Assembly: GCA_938022235.1 (NCBI GenBank)
Contig: CALIEL010000383.1
Coordinates: 1-5,982 of the forward strand
DNA: 5,982 bases
From: Oribacterium parvum
GTDB lineage: Bacteria; Bacillota; Clostridia; Lachnospirales; Lachnospiraceae
Direction of reading: 5' to 3'
Below the pieces are notes generated by a model, which did no database searches, was not told the DNA's origin, and worked only from the letters and a program-made list of their open reading frames with translations. Every line of letters starts with the position of its first letter. Within the stretch, counting starts at the first letter, position 1. Positions 5,965 through 5,982 of the stretch are shown here, in pieces. A program made the translations under genes and the position numbers.

Positions 5965-5982
5965 AATGCAATCCTTCCTTCT

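Overview
The window looks like a chromosomal segment from a low-to-mid GC Gram-positive bacterium (Bacillota, most likely class Clostridia and perhaps Lachnospiraceae; the family guess is inference). The grounds are strong AGGAGG-type ribosome binding sites, sigma-A promoters with near-consensus boxes, a HrcA-type CIRCE operator in front of clpB, and a yybP-ykoY (manganese) riboswitch ending in an intrinsic terminator. No rRNA, tRNA, insertion sequence, phage gene or CRISPR array is visible.

Layout. Bases 1-1507 (minus strand) hold the first 502 codons of a P2A-type (SERCA/PMCA-like) cation-transporting P-type ATPase that runs off the left edge. Its leader (about 1508-1740, minus strand) contains a TTGCTT/TATACT promoter, a Mn2+-riboswitch aptamer, and a terminator hairpin whose 5' arm re-uses the 3' strand of aptamer helix P1. 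Bases 1753-1891 are an A/T-rich divergent spacer. Bases 1892-1969 hold the clpB control region: CIRCE overlapping a perfect TTGACA -35 box, a perfect TATAAT -10 box, and a ribosome binding site inside a small hairpin. Bases 1970-4555 (plus strand) encode a full-length 861-residue ClpB disaggregase. A strong hairpin at 4564-4607 serves as a bidirectional terminator between clpB and the convergent gene. Bases 4606-5964 (minus strand) encode a complete 452-residue ATPase of the AAA_14/DUF4143 type, whose cellular role is not known.

How the parts relate. The ATPase gene and clpB are divergent and appear independently controlled, the first by metal (inferred Mn2+-induced read-through) and the second by heat or protein stress (HrcA/CIRCE). 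Nothing suggests a shared pathway. The DUF4143 gene reads as an unrelated neighbour, visibly richer in A/T than clpB. I see no new multi-gene system. The most interesting content is regulatory: the riboswitch/terminator design, a second sequence in the ATPase leader that could compete for aptamer helix P1, the CIRCE/-35 overlap that explains the single CIRCE mismatch, the ribosome-binding-site hairpin of clpB, and a possible conserved internal start in clpB.
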